Source: Herbiconiux moechotypicola
GTDB taxonomy: Bacteria > Actinomycetota > Actinomycetes > Actinomycetales > Microbacteriaceae
NCBI RefSeq assembly: GCF_024979255.1
Contig: NZ_JANLCN010000003.1
Location: 186,001-250,000, forward strand
Length of the DNA stretch: 64,000 nucleotides
Reading direction: 5' to 3'
A program made the translations under genes and the position numbers. The notes below the pieces were generated by a model that worked only from the letters and a program-made list of their open reading frames with translations, was not told the DNA's origin and ran no database searches. Shown here in pieces: positions 49,915 through 58,050 of the stretch (position 1 is its first letter; each line of letters begins with the position of its first letter).

Positions 49915-50659
49915 GGGTGGTCTCCTTGGTGAGGGGGAAGAGGTCGTCGAGGAAGCAGGTCGCCGAGGCCCAGGCGCGCTCGGCGCTGCGCGGGTTGTAG
50001 GCGACGACGTCGCGCATCGGTGAGAGATCGGAGGCGGGGTTGGTGAAGGCGTGCTTGGTGTGGCCGTAGAGATCGAGCTCCCAGTCCAGGCCGGCCGCCG
50101 TCAGCGACGCCTCGAGTCCGGCGCGCATCGGCGCCGTGGCCATCGGGTCGTCCGCACCGGCGCACAGCAGCACCCGCGCGGAGGCGACGGGCTCGTCCCA
50201 CCCGGTCTCGAGCAGGTCGAGACCAGGGTGGATGCTCACCACGCCCCGTACCACCCCGCCTGTGCGGAGGTGTTCCAGCGCCGACGATCCCCCGAAGCAG
50301 TAGCCCATGCTCGCGAGCGCGGAGGCGTCGACCTCGGGCTGCGCGCCGGCGGCCCGATGGGCCGCGTCGATCCGGCCTAGCCAGCTTTCGCGGTCTCCCG
50401 CCATCCCGCCGATGAAGGCCCCGATCTCCTCGGGTGTCTCCGGTCTCGCGCGCCCGCCCCAGACGTCGGCCGCGAACACCGCGAGACCCCGGGTGGCCAG
50501 GCGCTCCGCGGTCGCCATGAGTTCGTCGGTGAGACCGAACGCGTCGTGCAGCAGCACCACGCAGGGAAGCGATGCCGACGAGGCCGGTGCGACGAACCAG
50601 CCGAGCATCCGGGTGTCGTCGTGGTGGTACTCGACGTCTCGAGCGGTCAGGTTGGCCAT
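49907..50659 (-). CDS. Dienelactone hydrolase-family protein
   Basis: A 250-residue alpha/beta hydrolase of the dienelactone hydrolase type. The nucleophile is Cys121 in MGYCFGGSS, with the Asp in CAGADDPM (169/170) and His202 in HTKHAFTNP, giving the Cys-Asp-His triad characteristic of the family rather than Ser. DLH opens lactones produced from chlorinated or hydroxylated ring-fission products. It is the first gene of the six-gene operon, and the upstream gap carries several TCGCACACGA sites. A lactone-opening or ester-hydrolysis role in the pathway is expected. Confidence 0.9.
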   Translation of the reverse strand: MANLTARDVEYHHDDTRMLGWFVAPASSASLPCVVLLHDAFGLTDELMATAERLATRGLAVFAADVWGGRARPETPEEIGAFIGGMAGDRESWLGRIDAAHRAAGAQPEVDASALASMGYCFGGSSALEHLRTGGVVRGVVSIHPGLDLLETGWDEPVASARVLLCAGADDPMATAPMRAGLEASLTAAGLDWELDLYGHTKHAFTNPASDLSPMRDVVAYNPRSAERAWASATCFLDDLFPLTKETTHA

Positions 50660-50987
50660 GCGTCACCTTTCTGATGCACGCGCTCTGCGATGAGGCGTGC
50701 TGCGATCGTAGGCATGATCGCACACGATTTCAAGGTGAATCGTATGCGAACCTTCCACCCGCTCTGACACGGCGGAGATTCACACAAACTGCTTTAAGCG
50801 TCTTTGATCAGCCTATTCTCACGAGCTGGCCGAATTTCGTGTGCGATCGGTCTATCTAAACCGGCTCGATCCTCATATGATTTCGCACACGATACCTGGC
50901 GACCGCATCGATGCGGACCGCCGGTGCGAACCGTTGCACACAGCCGTGCAGCGGCACCCACGCAGCACGGATCGGGAGCACGACCGA
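50660..50987. promoter_or_regulatory. Divergent control region with four TCGCACACGA-type sites (328-bp gap)
   Basis: This gap separates the minus-strand hydroxylase operon from the plus-strand ABC importer operon and contains no gene I can support. It holds TCGCACACGA at 50718-50727 and 50883-50892, its reverse complement at 50837-50846, and the variant TCGTATGCGA at 50740-50749. The first pair is inverted with centres 22 bp apart, next to the minus-strand operon; the second pair has centres 46 bp apart, near the plus-strand operon. A related TCGCACAGGA precedes the GntR gene at 58033-58042. Control of both operons by that GntR protein is inferred. Confidence 0.68.
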
Positions 50988-52040
50988 ATGACCAGCCCTT
51001 CCAGCGCAACCACGACGGCCTCGACCGCCCCCACGCCCGACCCCTACACCGGCGCCGTCGGTCTCGCCACGGAACCGGGATCGGGGAGGGGTGCCTCGTT
51101 CGGATGGTTCAGCGCCCGTTTCGCCGTGATCGGCGTCTGGCTGCTCATGATCGTCCTGTTCGCGGTGCTCGAGCCCTCGACCTTCTTCACGATCGGGTCG
51201 TTCCGCACCATCTTCGGCAGCCAGCAGGCGCTCGTCTTCCTCGCGGCCGCCCTCCTGTGCACGATCATCGTCGGCGAGTTCGTCGACATGTCGGTAGCCT
51301 CGAACTTCGGCCTGTCAGCCATCCTCGTGACGGTGCTGACCGTCACCCACGGCTGGAACGTGTGGGTCGCCGCCGTGGTCGCCGTCGCCACCTCCACGCT
51401 CGTGGGGGTGATCAACGGACTGCTGGTGGTGAGGCTCGGTGTCAACACGATCGTGGTGACCCTGGGCATGGGCACGTTCCTGCTCGGCATCGCCCTCTTC
51501 CTCAGCAATCTCATGCCGGTGAGCGGGCTCCCGGCATACTTCGCCCAGATCGCGCTGTTCCCCGTGCTCGGCCTGCCGATCAGCTTCTATCTGGGTGTGC
51601 TGCTCATGCTCGGCTTCGCCTACGTGCTGGCGTTCACGCCGCTCGGCCGCAACATAAGATTCGTCGGCGAGAACCGCGAGGTGAGCCGGCTCGCGGGCGT
51701 GCGCGTCACCCGCGTGCGCATTGGCGCCTTCACGGTGGCCGGCCTCATCGCCGGGGTCGGCGGGGTGTTCGCCGCCGCGGCGACGGGCGGTTTCGACCCC
51801 GCCGTCTCGCAGAGCTACCTGCTCCCCATCTTCGCCGCCACCTTCCTCGGCACCGCGATCCTCTCCCCGGGCCGGTTCAATCCGCTCGGAACCCTCGTCG
51901 CCGTCTACTTCCTCGCCACGGGTGTGCTCGGGCTGCAGCTGCTCGGCGCCACCTCGTGGGTGTCGAGCGTGTTCTACGGCGGCGTGCTGGTGGTCGCCGT
52001 CACGATCTCCACCGTGCTCCACGCCCGATCGCGACGCTGA
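50988..52040 (+). CDS. ABC transporter permease, RbsC (sugar/ribose) family
   Basis: A 350-residue permease of the RbsC branch of BPD_transp_2. After a Thr/Ala/Pro-rich polar start there are about ten helices. Family blocks are VIVGEFVDMSVASNFGLSAI (the GxDLSVG-like region), LGVNTIVVTLGMGTFLLGIA, FTPLGRNIRFVGENREVSRL (the strongly conserved T.lGR..yavG.N..AA..sG motif, here varied) and the late GVLGLQLLGATSWVSSVFYG. ATG 50988 has GGGAG upstream; longer ORF extensions run through the operator region and are rejected. Together with the next two genes it makes a complete importer, probably for an aromatic acid or polar organic substrate rather than a sugar, given the context. Confidence 0.9.
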   Translation: MTSPSSATTTASTAPTPDPYTGAVGLATEPGSGRGASFGWFSARFAVIGVWLLMIVLFAVLEPSTFFTIGSFRTIFGSQQALVFLAAALLCTIIVGEFVDMSVASNFGLSAILVTVLTVTHGWNVWVAAVVAVATSTLVGVINGLLVVRLGVNTIVVTLGMGTFLLGIALFLSNLMPVSGLPAYFAQIALFPVLGLPISFYLGVLLMLGFAYVLAFTPLGRNIRFVGENREVSRLAGVRVTRVRIGAFTVAGLIAGVGGVFAAAATGGFDPAVSQSYLLPIFAATFLGTAILSPGRFNPLGTLVAVYFLATGVLGLQLLGATSWVSSVFYGGVLVVAVTISTVLHARSRR

Positions 52041-52108
52041 GCGCGCCGGGTCACTCTTCCCCTGTCCCCTCCATCCGATTGCCGACGTTGTCAACAAGGA
52101 GAACCAGA

Positions 52109-53299
52109 ATGATCACAGCATCAACCCACCGGGGCCGACGGTCACGGGGGCTCGCCCTCACCGGAGCCCTGGCCGCCCTCGCCCTCACCCTCGCCGCCTG
52201 CTCGGGCGATTCCGGCACGGCCGAGGGAACCGGCTCCGCATCGACTCCCGCGGCGAGCGCCGGCGGCGACTCCGAGCTCGCGCAGACCGTCGCAGCGGCC
52301 CAGCAGCCTCTCGACGCCTACCCCGTTCCCACAGACCCCATCGACGACGCCTCCTCCCTCGCGGGCAAAACGGTCTACTACGTGCCCATCACCCTGCAGG
52401 CGCCCTCGTTCTCGGTGGCACTCGAGGGGCTCGGCGCCGGCCTCGAGGCGGTCGGCATGAAGCTGCAGGTGTGCGACGGCAAGGGAACACCCACCGACAT
52501 CAGCGCCTGCGTGACTCAGGCGACCGAGGCGGGCGCGGCCACCATCATCGCCGACGCCATCCCCTACGGTCTCGCCGGCAACGCGTTCGATGCCGCCCAG
52601 GCGGCGGGCATCCCCGTCATCATCCAGAACCAGGTCCCCGACGCGGCGCACCCCGCATCCGACACCCTCGCCTACATCGAGGGCGGCGGCACCGCGATGC
52701 AGATCGCACTCGCCCAGTGGGTCGCGCTCGACTCCGACGGCACCGCGAACCTGCTCATCAACCAGAGCACCGACGGCCCGTCGCCCGCGGCCTACGTCGA
52801 GGCCTCGAAGACCGAGCTGGCCAAGGACTGCCCCGACTGCACGGTGACCGTCAACGAGATCTCGGTGTCGAGCTTTCAGCTGATCCCGTCGTCGACGAGC
52901 TCGCAGTTGCTGCAGAACCCCGACATCGACTACGTCGCGGCCCAGTTCGAGCAGTACCTCCAGCCCACCCAGAGCGGCGTGCAGCAGTCGGGCCGAGCAG
53001 ACTCGGTGAAGGGGATGACCGGGGCGGCGCAGCTGGGCAGCCTGCAGGCGCTCGCGAACGACAACTTCCTCTACGCCGCAGCCGCTCAAGCCACCGCCTA
53101 CCAGGGTTGGGTCGACGCCGACGCCGCCATGCGCCTGACACTGGGACTGGGGCTTCCGGAGTACGTCATCCCGATCAGGCTGTTCACCCGCGAGAGCGTG
53201 GGCGACGTCGACCTCACCGAAGACGCCCAGAACTCGGGCGAGTGGTTCGGCCCCACCAGCTACACCGACGATTTCCTCACCCTCTGGGGTGTTGCGTGA
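52109..53299 (+). CDS. ABC transporter substrate-binding lipoprotein (periplasmic-binding-protein-like)
   Basis: A 396-residue lipoprotein with a basic N-terminus (HRGRRSRG), hydrophobic core and lipobox LAAC with Cys31, then an Ala/Ser/Gly linker. The mature domain has the RbsB/type I fold: KTVYYVPITLQAPSFSVALE, ATIIADAIPYGLAGNAFDAA and GIPVIIQNQVPDAAHPASDT. Two Cys pairs (VCDGKG...SACV; DCPDC) may form disulfides. ATG 52109 has AAGGAG upstream. The gene stop overlaps the ATPase start as GTGA. It captures the substrate outside the membrane for the RbsC-like permease. Confidence 0.9.
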   Translation: MITASTHRGRRSRGLALTGALAALALTLAACSGDSGTAEGTGSASTPAASAGGDSELAQTVAAAQQPLDAYPVPTDPIDDASSLAGKTVYYVPITLQAPSFSVALEGLGAGLEAVGMKLQVCDGKGTPTDISACVTQATEAGAATIIADAIPYGLAGNAFDAAQAAGIPVIIQNQVPDAAHPASDTLAYIEGGGTAMQIALAQWVALDSDGTANLLINQSTDGPSPAAYVEASKTELAKDCPDCTVTVNEISVSSFQLIPSSTSSQLLQNPDIDYVAAQFEQYLQPTQSGVQQSGRADSVKGMTGAAQLGSLQALANDNFLYAAAAQATAYQGWVDADAAMRLTLGLGLPEYVIPIRLFTRESVGDVDLTEDAQNSGEWFGPTSYTDDFLTLWGVA

Positions 53300-54894
53300 G
53301 CTCGGAGACCCTGCCGGGGGTGCGGCCCGAGTCGGGCGCACCCCCGGTGCCGCGCCTGGAGGTCGAGTCGCTCTGCATGACCTTCTCGAACAACAGGGTG
53401 CTGCGCGATGTGGCGATCGACGTGCGGCCGGGCGAGATCCACGCCCTCATCGGTCAGAACGGCTCCGGCAAGTCGACGCTCGCGAAAGTGCTCACCGGGC
53501 TCTACGAGCCCGATCCCGGCACGCGCGTGATGGTCGACGGCGTCGGATTGAGACTCCCGGTCCGCCCGCGGGAGGCTCGCGAGCGCGGGGTCGCCGTGGT
53601 GCACCAGAGCCTGGGGCTGATCGAGGGCCGGTCGGTGCTCGAGAACATGCGGGTGGGCCGGCTTCAGGCGAGCCGGCTGCTCCGGCGCATCGACTGGAAG
53701 CGGGAGCGGGCAGCGGCCGAGGCCGTGTTCCAGCGGCTGGGCCGGTCGGTCCCCCTGAACGCCGAGGTCGGTTCGCTCCGCGAGGAGGACAGAGCCACGG
53801 TCGCCATCGCCCGTGCACTGCAAGACGCTGAGCCGGGCAGCGGCCTGATCATCTTCGACGAGTCGACACGGTCGCTGGGTCGCCGCTCGCTCGAGCACTT
53901 CTTCCAGATCCTCGACGAGATCGTGTCGACCGGCACGGCGGTGCTCATGATCACCCACCGGCTCGAAGAGGTCGTCGACGCTGCCGACCGGGTCACCGTG
54001 CTGCGCGACGGCCGGGTCGTGGAGGCGGGTCGCGAGGTGGAGGGTCTCAACGAGGCCGCCCTCACCGCCATGATGCTCGGCCGCAACCTCATCGATCTGG
54101 AGCGCCGGTCGCCCGGGACCGCGACCGTCGACGCTCCGGCCGTGACCGTGGAGGGCCTGACCGGGCTCGGCGTGCGCGACGTCGCGCTGACGGTGGCGCC
54201 CGGTGAGGTGCTCGGCCTCACCGGATTGGCCGGCTCGGGATACGACGACGTGCCCTACCTCCTCTCGGGCGTCACACCGGCCGAGTCGGGCACCCTCGAT
54301 CTCGGCGGGCAGCGTCTCGATGTCCCCGGGCTTACGCCCGCCACGGCGATCGATGCCGGGATCGCGCTCGTGCCCGAGGGTCGGGAGCATGCCGGCCTGG
54401 CGATGAGCCTGTCGGCCGCCGAGAACGCGGTGTTCCCCGCAAGCAGCCGGTCGACGAGACCGCTCTCCCGACTCGACCGAGCGGGCGAGCTCGCCCGCGT
54501 GAGCGAGTGGATGGACCGGCTCGACGTGCGCCCCCGGCAACCGAAGGCTCTCGTGAAGACGTTCAGCGGCGGAAATCAGCAGAAGGTGCTGCTCGCCAAG
54601 TGGCTCGCCACCTCCCCTGCCCTGTTCATCCTGCACGAGCCCACCCAGGCCGTCGACGTCGGCGCCCGGCACACCCTGGTGGCCGCGATCCGTTCGGCGG
54701 CGAGCAACGGATGCGCCGTGCTCGTGGCCGGCTCCGACGAGAACGAGCTCGCCCTCCTCTGCGACCGCGTGATCGTCTTCGGGGAGGGGTCGGTGCGCCA
54801 GGAGCTCTCCGGTGACCTCACCCCCGACGGCATCGTCGAAGCCATCTACTCCAACGGCTCCCGCACCCGCCTGCGGCACACTCCGAACCACTGA
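53296..54894 (+). CDS. ABC transporter ATP-binding protein, tandem ATPase (RbsA-like) with altered first signature
   Basis: A 532-residue double ATPase. Domain 1 has Walker A GQNGSGKST and a Walker B-like LIIFDESTRSL (usual DEPT replaced by DEST), while the expected LSxGxxQ signature reads GSLREEDRATVAIARAL, lacking the SGG core. Domain 2 has a degenerate Walker A GLAGSGYDD, intact signature FSGGNQQK and Walker B LFILHEPTQAVD (Asp before Glu replaced by His). Domain 2 degeneration is usual for RbsA-like proteins; loss of the domain 1 signature is less so. GTG 53296 overlaps the lipoprotein stop. It should drive the importer, perhaps with asymmetric ATP sites. Confidence 0.88.
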   Translation: MSSETLPGVRPESGAPPVPRLEVESLCMTFSNNRVLRDVAIDVRPGEIHALIGQNGSGKSTLAKVLTGLYEPDPGTRVMVDGVGLRLPVRPREARERGVAVVHQSLGLIEGRSVLENMRVGRLQASRLLRRIDWKRERAAAEAVFQRLGRSVPLNAEVGSLREEDRATVAIARALQDAEPGSGLIIFDESTRSLGRRSLEHFFQILDEIVSTGTAVLMITHRLEEVVDAADRVTVLRDGRVVEAGREVEGLNEAALTAMMLGRNLIDLERRSPGTATVDAPAVTVEGLTGLGVRDVALTVAPGEVLGLTGLAGSGYDDVPYLLSGVTPAESGTLDLGGQRLDVPGLTPATAIDAGIALVPEGREHAGLAMSLSAAENAVFPASSRSTRPLSRLDRAGELARVSEWMDRLDVRPRQPKALVKTFSGGNQQKVLLAKWLATSPALFILHEPTQAVDVGARHTLVAAIRSAASNGCAVLVAGSDENELALLCDRVIVFGEGSVRQELSGDLTPDGIVEAIYSNGSRTRLRHTPNH

Positions 54895-54920
54895 TCACTC
54901 ACGGAAAGAGACACACACCG

Positions 54921-55970
54921 ATGACCGTCGTCGACATCAACATCCACCACCTGCCCGAAGACCTCTTCACCAACGAGAAGATGCTCGACGGCTTCCTCAG
55001 CACCGCTCCGCGCGGATTCGGTGAGATCGCCCGGGTCATCACGATGGAGGACGGCAAGAAGCAGCTCATCCTGGAGAAGCCCGTCGGGTCGCAGAACCTC
55101 AACTACGTCGAGGGCGACTACTCGGTCGAGTCGAAGCTCGCGGCGATGGACGAGGCGGGGGTCGACTACGGCATCATGCGGGTACCGGTCTGGCAGGAGT
55201 GGCTGAGGCTCGACACCTGCAAGGAGGTCAACGACAACGCCCACGACATCGTGAAGCGCTCGAACGGCCGGCTGTTCGCCACGGCCTGCGTGCCTCCGTG
55301 GGGCGGCAAAGAGAACATCTACGAGCTCGAGCGGTGCGTGGGTGACCTCGGCGCGGTGGGCGTGCAGCTGGCCTGCCACTACGGGCAGCTCTACCTCGAC
55401 GACGAGGCCTTCGAGCCCTACCTCAAGGTCATCGAGAAGCTCGACATCCCTGTGGTCGTGCATCACACGCCCCTGCCCGTGGAGTGGAAGTCGGTCGTCG
55501 ACTACACGAACCTGCGCCGGGAGTACGGGCGCATCATCGACCAGGGCATCGCGGTGGGTCGCGAGCTGTTCAGCGGCATGTTCGACCGCATGCCGAACCT
55601 GCGCTTCATCCACACCATGCTCGGCGGCAACTGGTTCGCGCAGACCGCGCTTCTCACGCCCCACGCCTCGAACAAGAAGGAGGCGATGGTGCGGCTCGAC
55701 CCGACCGGGGGCGACAAGATCAAGAGCTACCTCGAGAACAACCTCTTCTTCGACCTCACCCACCCGCACTCCTGGGGCAAGACCCAGGTCGAGGCGGCGC
55801 TGAAGATCAACGGCGCCGACCACTACCTGTTCGGGTCGTCGTTCCCCGTGTTCTACGGCTGGATGGGTCAGGGTGTCGAGTTCGTGAAGAACGAGCTCGA
55901 GATCAGCGACGCCGATCGTGAACTCGTGCTCTACGGCAACGCCAAGCGCCTGTTCAACCTGCCGATCTGA
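54921..55970 (+). CDS. Amidohydrolase_2 / ACMSD-like protein with altered metal-binding residues
   Basis: A 349-residue TIM-barrel protein of the amidohydrolase-2 family, which includes ACMSD and resorcylate decarboxylases. Family blocks are clear: VVVHHTPLPVEWK (H181/H182), NLRFIHTMLGGNW (H231) and ELVLYGNAKRLFNL. However, the DxHxH opening reads DINIHHLPED, with Asn7 at the first His, and the usual GSDxP loop reads FGSSFPVFY, with Ser307 at the metal Asp. Metal binding may thus be lost or altered. It follows the importer by 26 bp with GAAAGAG before ATG 54921 and precedes a DUF3500 gene. Role: possibly a decarboxylase or hydrolase of the imported compound. Confidence 0.82.
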   Translation: MTVVDINIHHLPEDLFTNEKMLDGFLSTAPRGFGEIARVITMEDGKKQLILEKPVGSQNLNYVEGDYSVESKLAAMDEAGVDYGIMRVPVWQEWLRLDTCKEVNDNAHDIVKRSNGRLFATACVPPWGGKENIYELERCVGDLGAVGVQLACHYGQLYLDDEAFEPYLKVIEKLDIPVVVHHTPLPVEWKSVVDYTNLRREYGRIIDQGIAVGRELFSGMFDRMPNLRFIHTMLGGNWFAQTALLTPHASNKKEAMVRLDPTGGDKIKSYLENNLFFDLTHPHSWGKTQVEAALKINGADHYLFGSSFPVFYGWMGQGVEFVKNELEISDADRELVLYGNAKRLFNLPI

Positions 55971-55983
55971 ACGGGGCGCACCC

Positions 55984-57342
55984 ATGACCACGCACGACGA
56001 CGACATCGACGGCTACTTCTCCGCCGCCCGGGTCACCGGGCGGGCGGGGGCGATCGAGCTGCCCCCGGACGGCTACCGCGATCACCTCTACGACCTCGAC
56101 GATCCGGTGCTGGCCGGGAGCAGAGGGATGGACTACGAGGAGTTCTCGGCCGACCGGCAGACCGCACCGTTCCTGCAGGAGCTCCTCGCCTACTGGGACG
56201 GTCTCTACCGCGAGCCCTTCGTGGGCATCACCATCGACGGGCAGGTCAGAGAGGGTCTCTACCGACTGGCCGACGAACCCGCGCAGAACGACATCGTGCC
56301 CGTCGAGGCAGCACGCCGGGTCCTGGAACTGCTCACCGACGGTCAGCGCGAGCTCATCCGCCATGACATCGATTCTCCGGAATGGCGGGCGTGGAGCAAC
56401 CCCGAGTTCGTCTTTCACCGGGTGGGCCTCCGGCTCGAGGCGCTCGAGGACAGGGTGGTGGAGGCCGTGCTCGAGATGGTTCGGTGTTCGCTGAGCCCGG
56501 AGGGCTACGACCGCGTGCGCGAGGCGATGGCCCTGAACGGCTTCCTCGGCGATCTCGTCGACCTGCCTCGGATCATGAACGATCGCAGTTACTGGGTCTC
56601 ACTGTTCGGCGATCCCTCGTCCGACGAGCCGTGGGGCTGGCAGCTGTTCGGTCACCATGTCGCTGTCAACGTCGTCTTCGTGGGGGGCCGTCAGGTGGTC
56701 GCGCCCGTCTTTCTCGGTGCAGAGCCGGCGCTCTCCGACGGTGAGAGGCCACCGCTGTTCGAGGCGCGGGAGCGACTCGCGCTCGATCTGGCGGAGTCGT
56801 TCACGCCGTCCCAGCGAGCACACGCCGTGGTGTACGACTCGGTGCTCGACCCCGCCATGCCCGAGGACCGCCTGCATCCCGCCGACGAGCGTCACGTGGC
56901 CGGGGCATTCCGCGACAACCGCGTCGTGCCCTACGAGGGCGCGAGCGTGCGCCTGTTCTCGGCCTCGCAGAAGAGTCTGCTCCTCGCGATCGTGCAGGAC
57001 TTCCTCCTGCTGCTCACCTCGTCGCAGAGGTCGGCCACGCTCCACGACGTCGAAGCCCATCTCGATGAGACCTGGTTCTCCTGGTACGGCGCGACCGACG
57101 GCACGCAGCCCTTCTACTTCCGCATCCAGAGCCCCGTCGTGTTGGCCGAGCTCGACCACCACGCGGGCGTGTGGCTGAGCAACCGCCTGCCGGCGCGGTT
57201 CCACGTGCACACCACGCTCCGGCTGCCGAACGGCAACGACTACGGCAAGGCCTACCTCTCCGAGTGGCGCCGGCGTGCCGCCGGTCAGTCGGATGCGTGG
57301 ACCGCGCCCGTCTCTCCTGACGCCGACAGCTCCGCGTCGTAG
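55984..57342 (+). CDS. DUF3500 family protein
   Basis: A 452-residue soluble protein matching DUF3500: IDSPEWRAWSNPEFVFHRVG, MNDRSYWVSLFGDPSSDEPW, the invariant WGWQLFGHHVAVN, and a late ETWFSWYGATDGTQPFYFRI followed by YGKAYLSEWRR. The many conserved Trp and His residues suggest a metal or ligand site, but no reaction is known for the family to me. No signal peptide. ATG 55984, 11 bp after the amidohydrolase stop, has AACGGGG upstream; the ORF could start earlier only inside that gene. It ends 58 bp inside the converging GntR gene. Co-transcription with the importer suggests a role in the first steps of substrate processing. Confidence 0.82.
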   Translation: MTTHDDDIDGYFSAARVTGRAGAIELPPDGYRDHLYDLDDPVLAGSRGMDYEEFSADRQTAPFLQELLAYWDGLYREPFVGITIDGQVREGLYRLADEPAQNDIVPVEAARRVLELLTDGQRELIRHDIDSPEWRAWSNPEFVFHRVGLRLEALEDRVVEAVLEMVRCSLSPEGYDRVREAMALNGFLGDLVDLPRIMNDRSYWVSLFGDPSSDEPWGWQLFGHHVAVNVVFVGGRQVVAPVFLGAEPALSDGERPPLFEARERLALDLAESFTPSQRAHAVVYDSVLDPAMPEDRLHPADERHVAGAFRDNRVVPYEGASVRLFSASQKSLLLAIVQDFLLLLTSSQRSATLHDVEAHLDETWFSWYGATDGTQPFYFRIQSPVVLAELDHHAGVWLSNRLPARFHVHTTLRLPNGNDYGKAYLSEWRRRAAGQSDAWTAPVSPDADSSAS

Positions 57343-57971
57343 CTGGTCACCGCCTCCAGGGTGTTGATGTCGTGCCGGCGCGCGGCCGTCTCGACGAGCT
57401 CGGGGTCGGCGCCGCCCTCGATCAGGTCGAGGATGGCGTCGTGCTCGGAGATCGAGGCGAGCGCGCGGCCGGGTGCGTACCAGAACGCCGATCGGCGCAC
57501 GAGTTCGAGCCGGGTCCATTCCGCCGACACGAGGTCGTTGAGCCGCTCGTCGTCGCAGCGTGAACAGAGCACCGCGTGGAACCGGCGGTTGAGCACACCG
57601 AACCGACCGGGATCGAAGTTCGCCAGCGCCTCCCCCATCTCGCGGTTGAGCGATCGGGCGAGCGTCAGGTCGTCCGGGGTGAGGTGTACACCCGAGAGCG
57701 CTGTCGCGAGCCCCTCGAGGCGCGCCAGCAGACGCATGGTGCGCTGCCACGTCTCGGTGTCGAAGCTCTTCACCACGGCGCCGGAGTGTCGCACGATGTC
57801 GACCCAGCCTTCGGCCTCGAGCCGGCGCAAGGACTCCCGCCAGGGGATCGAGCTGATGTTGTACTCGCGACCGAGCTGGTCGATCACCAGCCGGCGACCA
57901 GGCCCGTACGTGCCGTCCATGATCCGTTCTTTCAGGATCTGGTAGGCCTGTTCGGCCTTGCTCCCGGCCAT
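57285..57971 (-). CDS. GntR-family regulator, FadR/FCD type
   Basis: A 228-residue regulator. The winged HTH is AEQAYQILKERIMDGTYGPG followed by IDQLGREYNISSIPWRESLR and RLEAEGWVDIVRHSGAVV. The all-helical FCD effector domain includes metal-type His residues in LNRRFHAVLCSR, SISEHDAILDLIEGG and ARRHDINTLEAV, consistent with a metal-linked carboxylate ligand site. ATG 57971 has GGGAGG six bases upstream; a longer form beginning at 58037 is rejected because it would include the operator-like sequence. Its 3' end overlaps the DUF3500 gene. It is the best candidate to recognise the TCGCACACGA sites at 50718-50892 and 58033. Confidence 0.9.
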   Translation of the reverse strand: MAGSKAEQAYQILKERIMDGTYGPGRRLVIDQLGREYNISSIPWRESLRRLEAEGWVDIVRHSGAVVKSFDTETWQRTMRLLARLEGLATALSGVHLTPDDLTLARSLNREMGEALANFDPGRFGVLNRRFHAVLCSRCDDERLNDLVSAEWTRLELVRRSAFWYAPGRALASISEHDAILDLIEGGADPELVETAARRHDINTLEAVTSYDAELSASGETGAVHASD

Positions 57972-58026
57972 GGGCGCCTCCCTTCCGCTATCCGACGGTG
58001 GATGCGTTGTCCCCACCGATCCTATC

Positions 58027-58042
58027 TGTGATCGCACAGGAT
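58027..58042. promoter_or_regulatory. Palindrome upstream of the GntR gene
   Basis: CTGTG-ATCG-CACAG (58027-58040) is a 5-4-5 inverted repeat and contains TCGCACAGGA (58033-58042), one mismatch from the TCGCACACGA sites in the 50660-50987 gap. It lies 56-71 bp before the GntR ATG, a likely autoregulatory operator. Confidence 0.6.
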
Positions 58043-58050
58043 CTGCTCGA

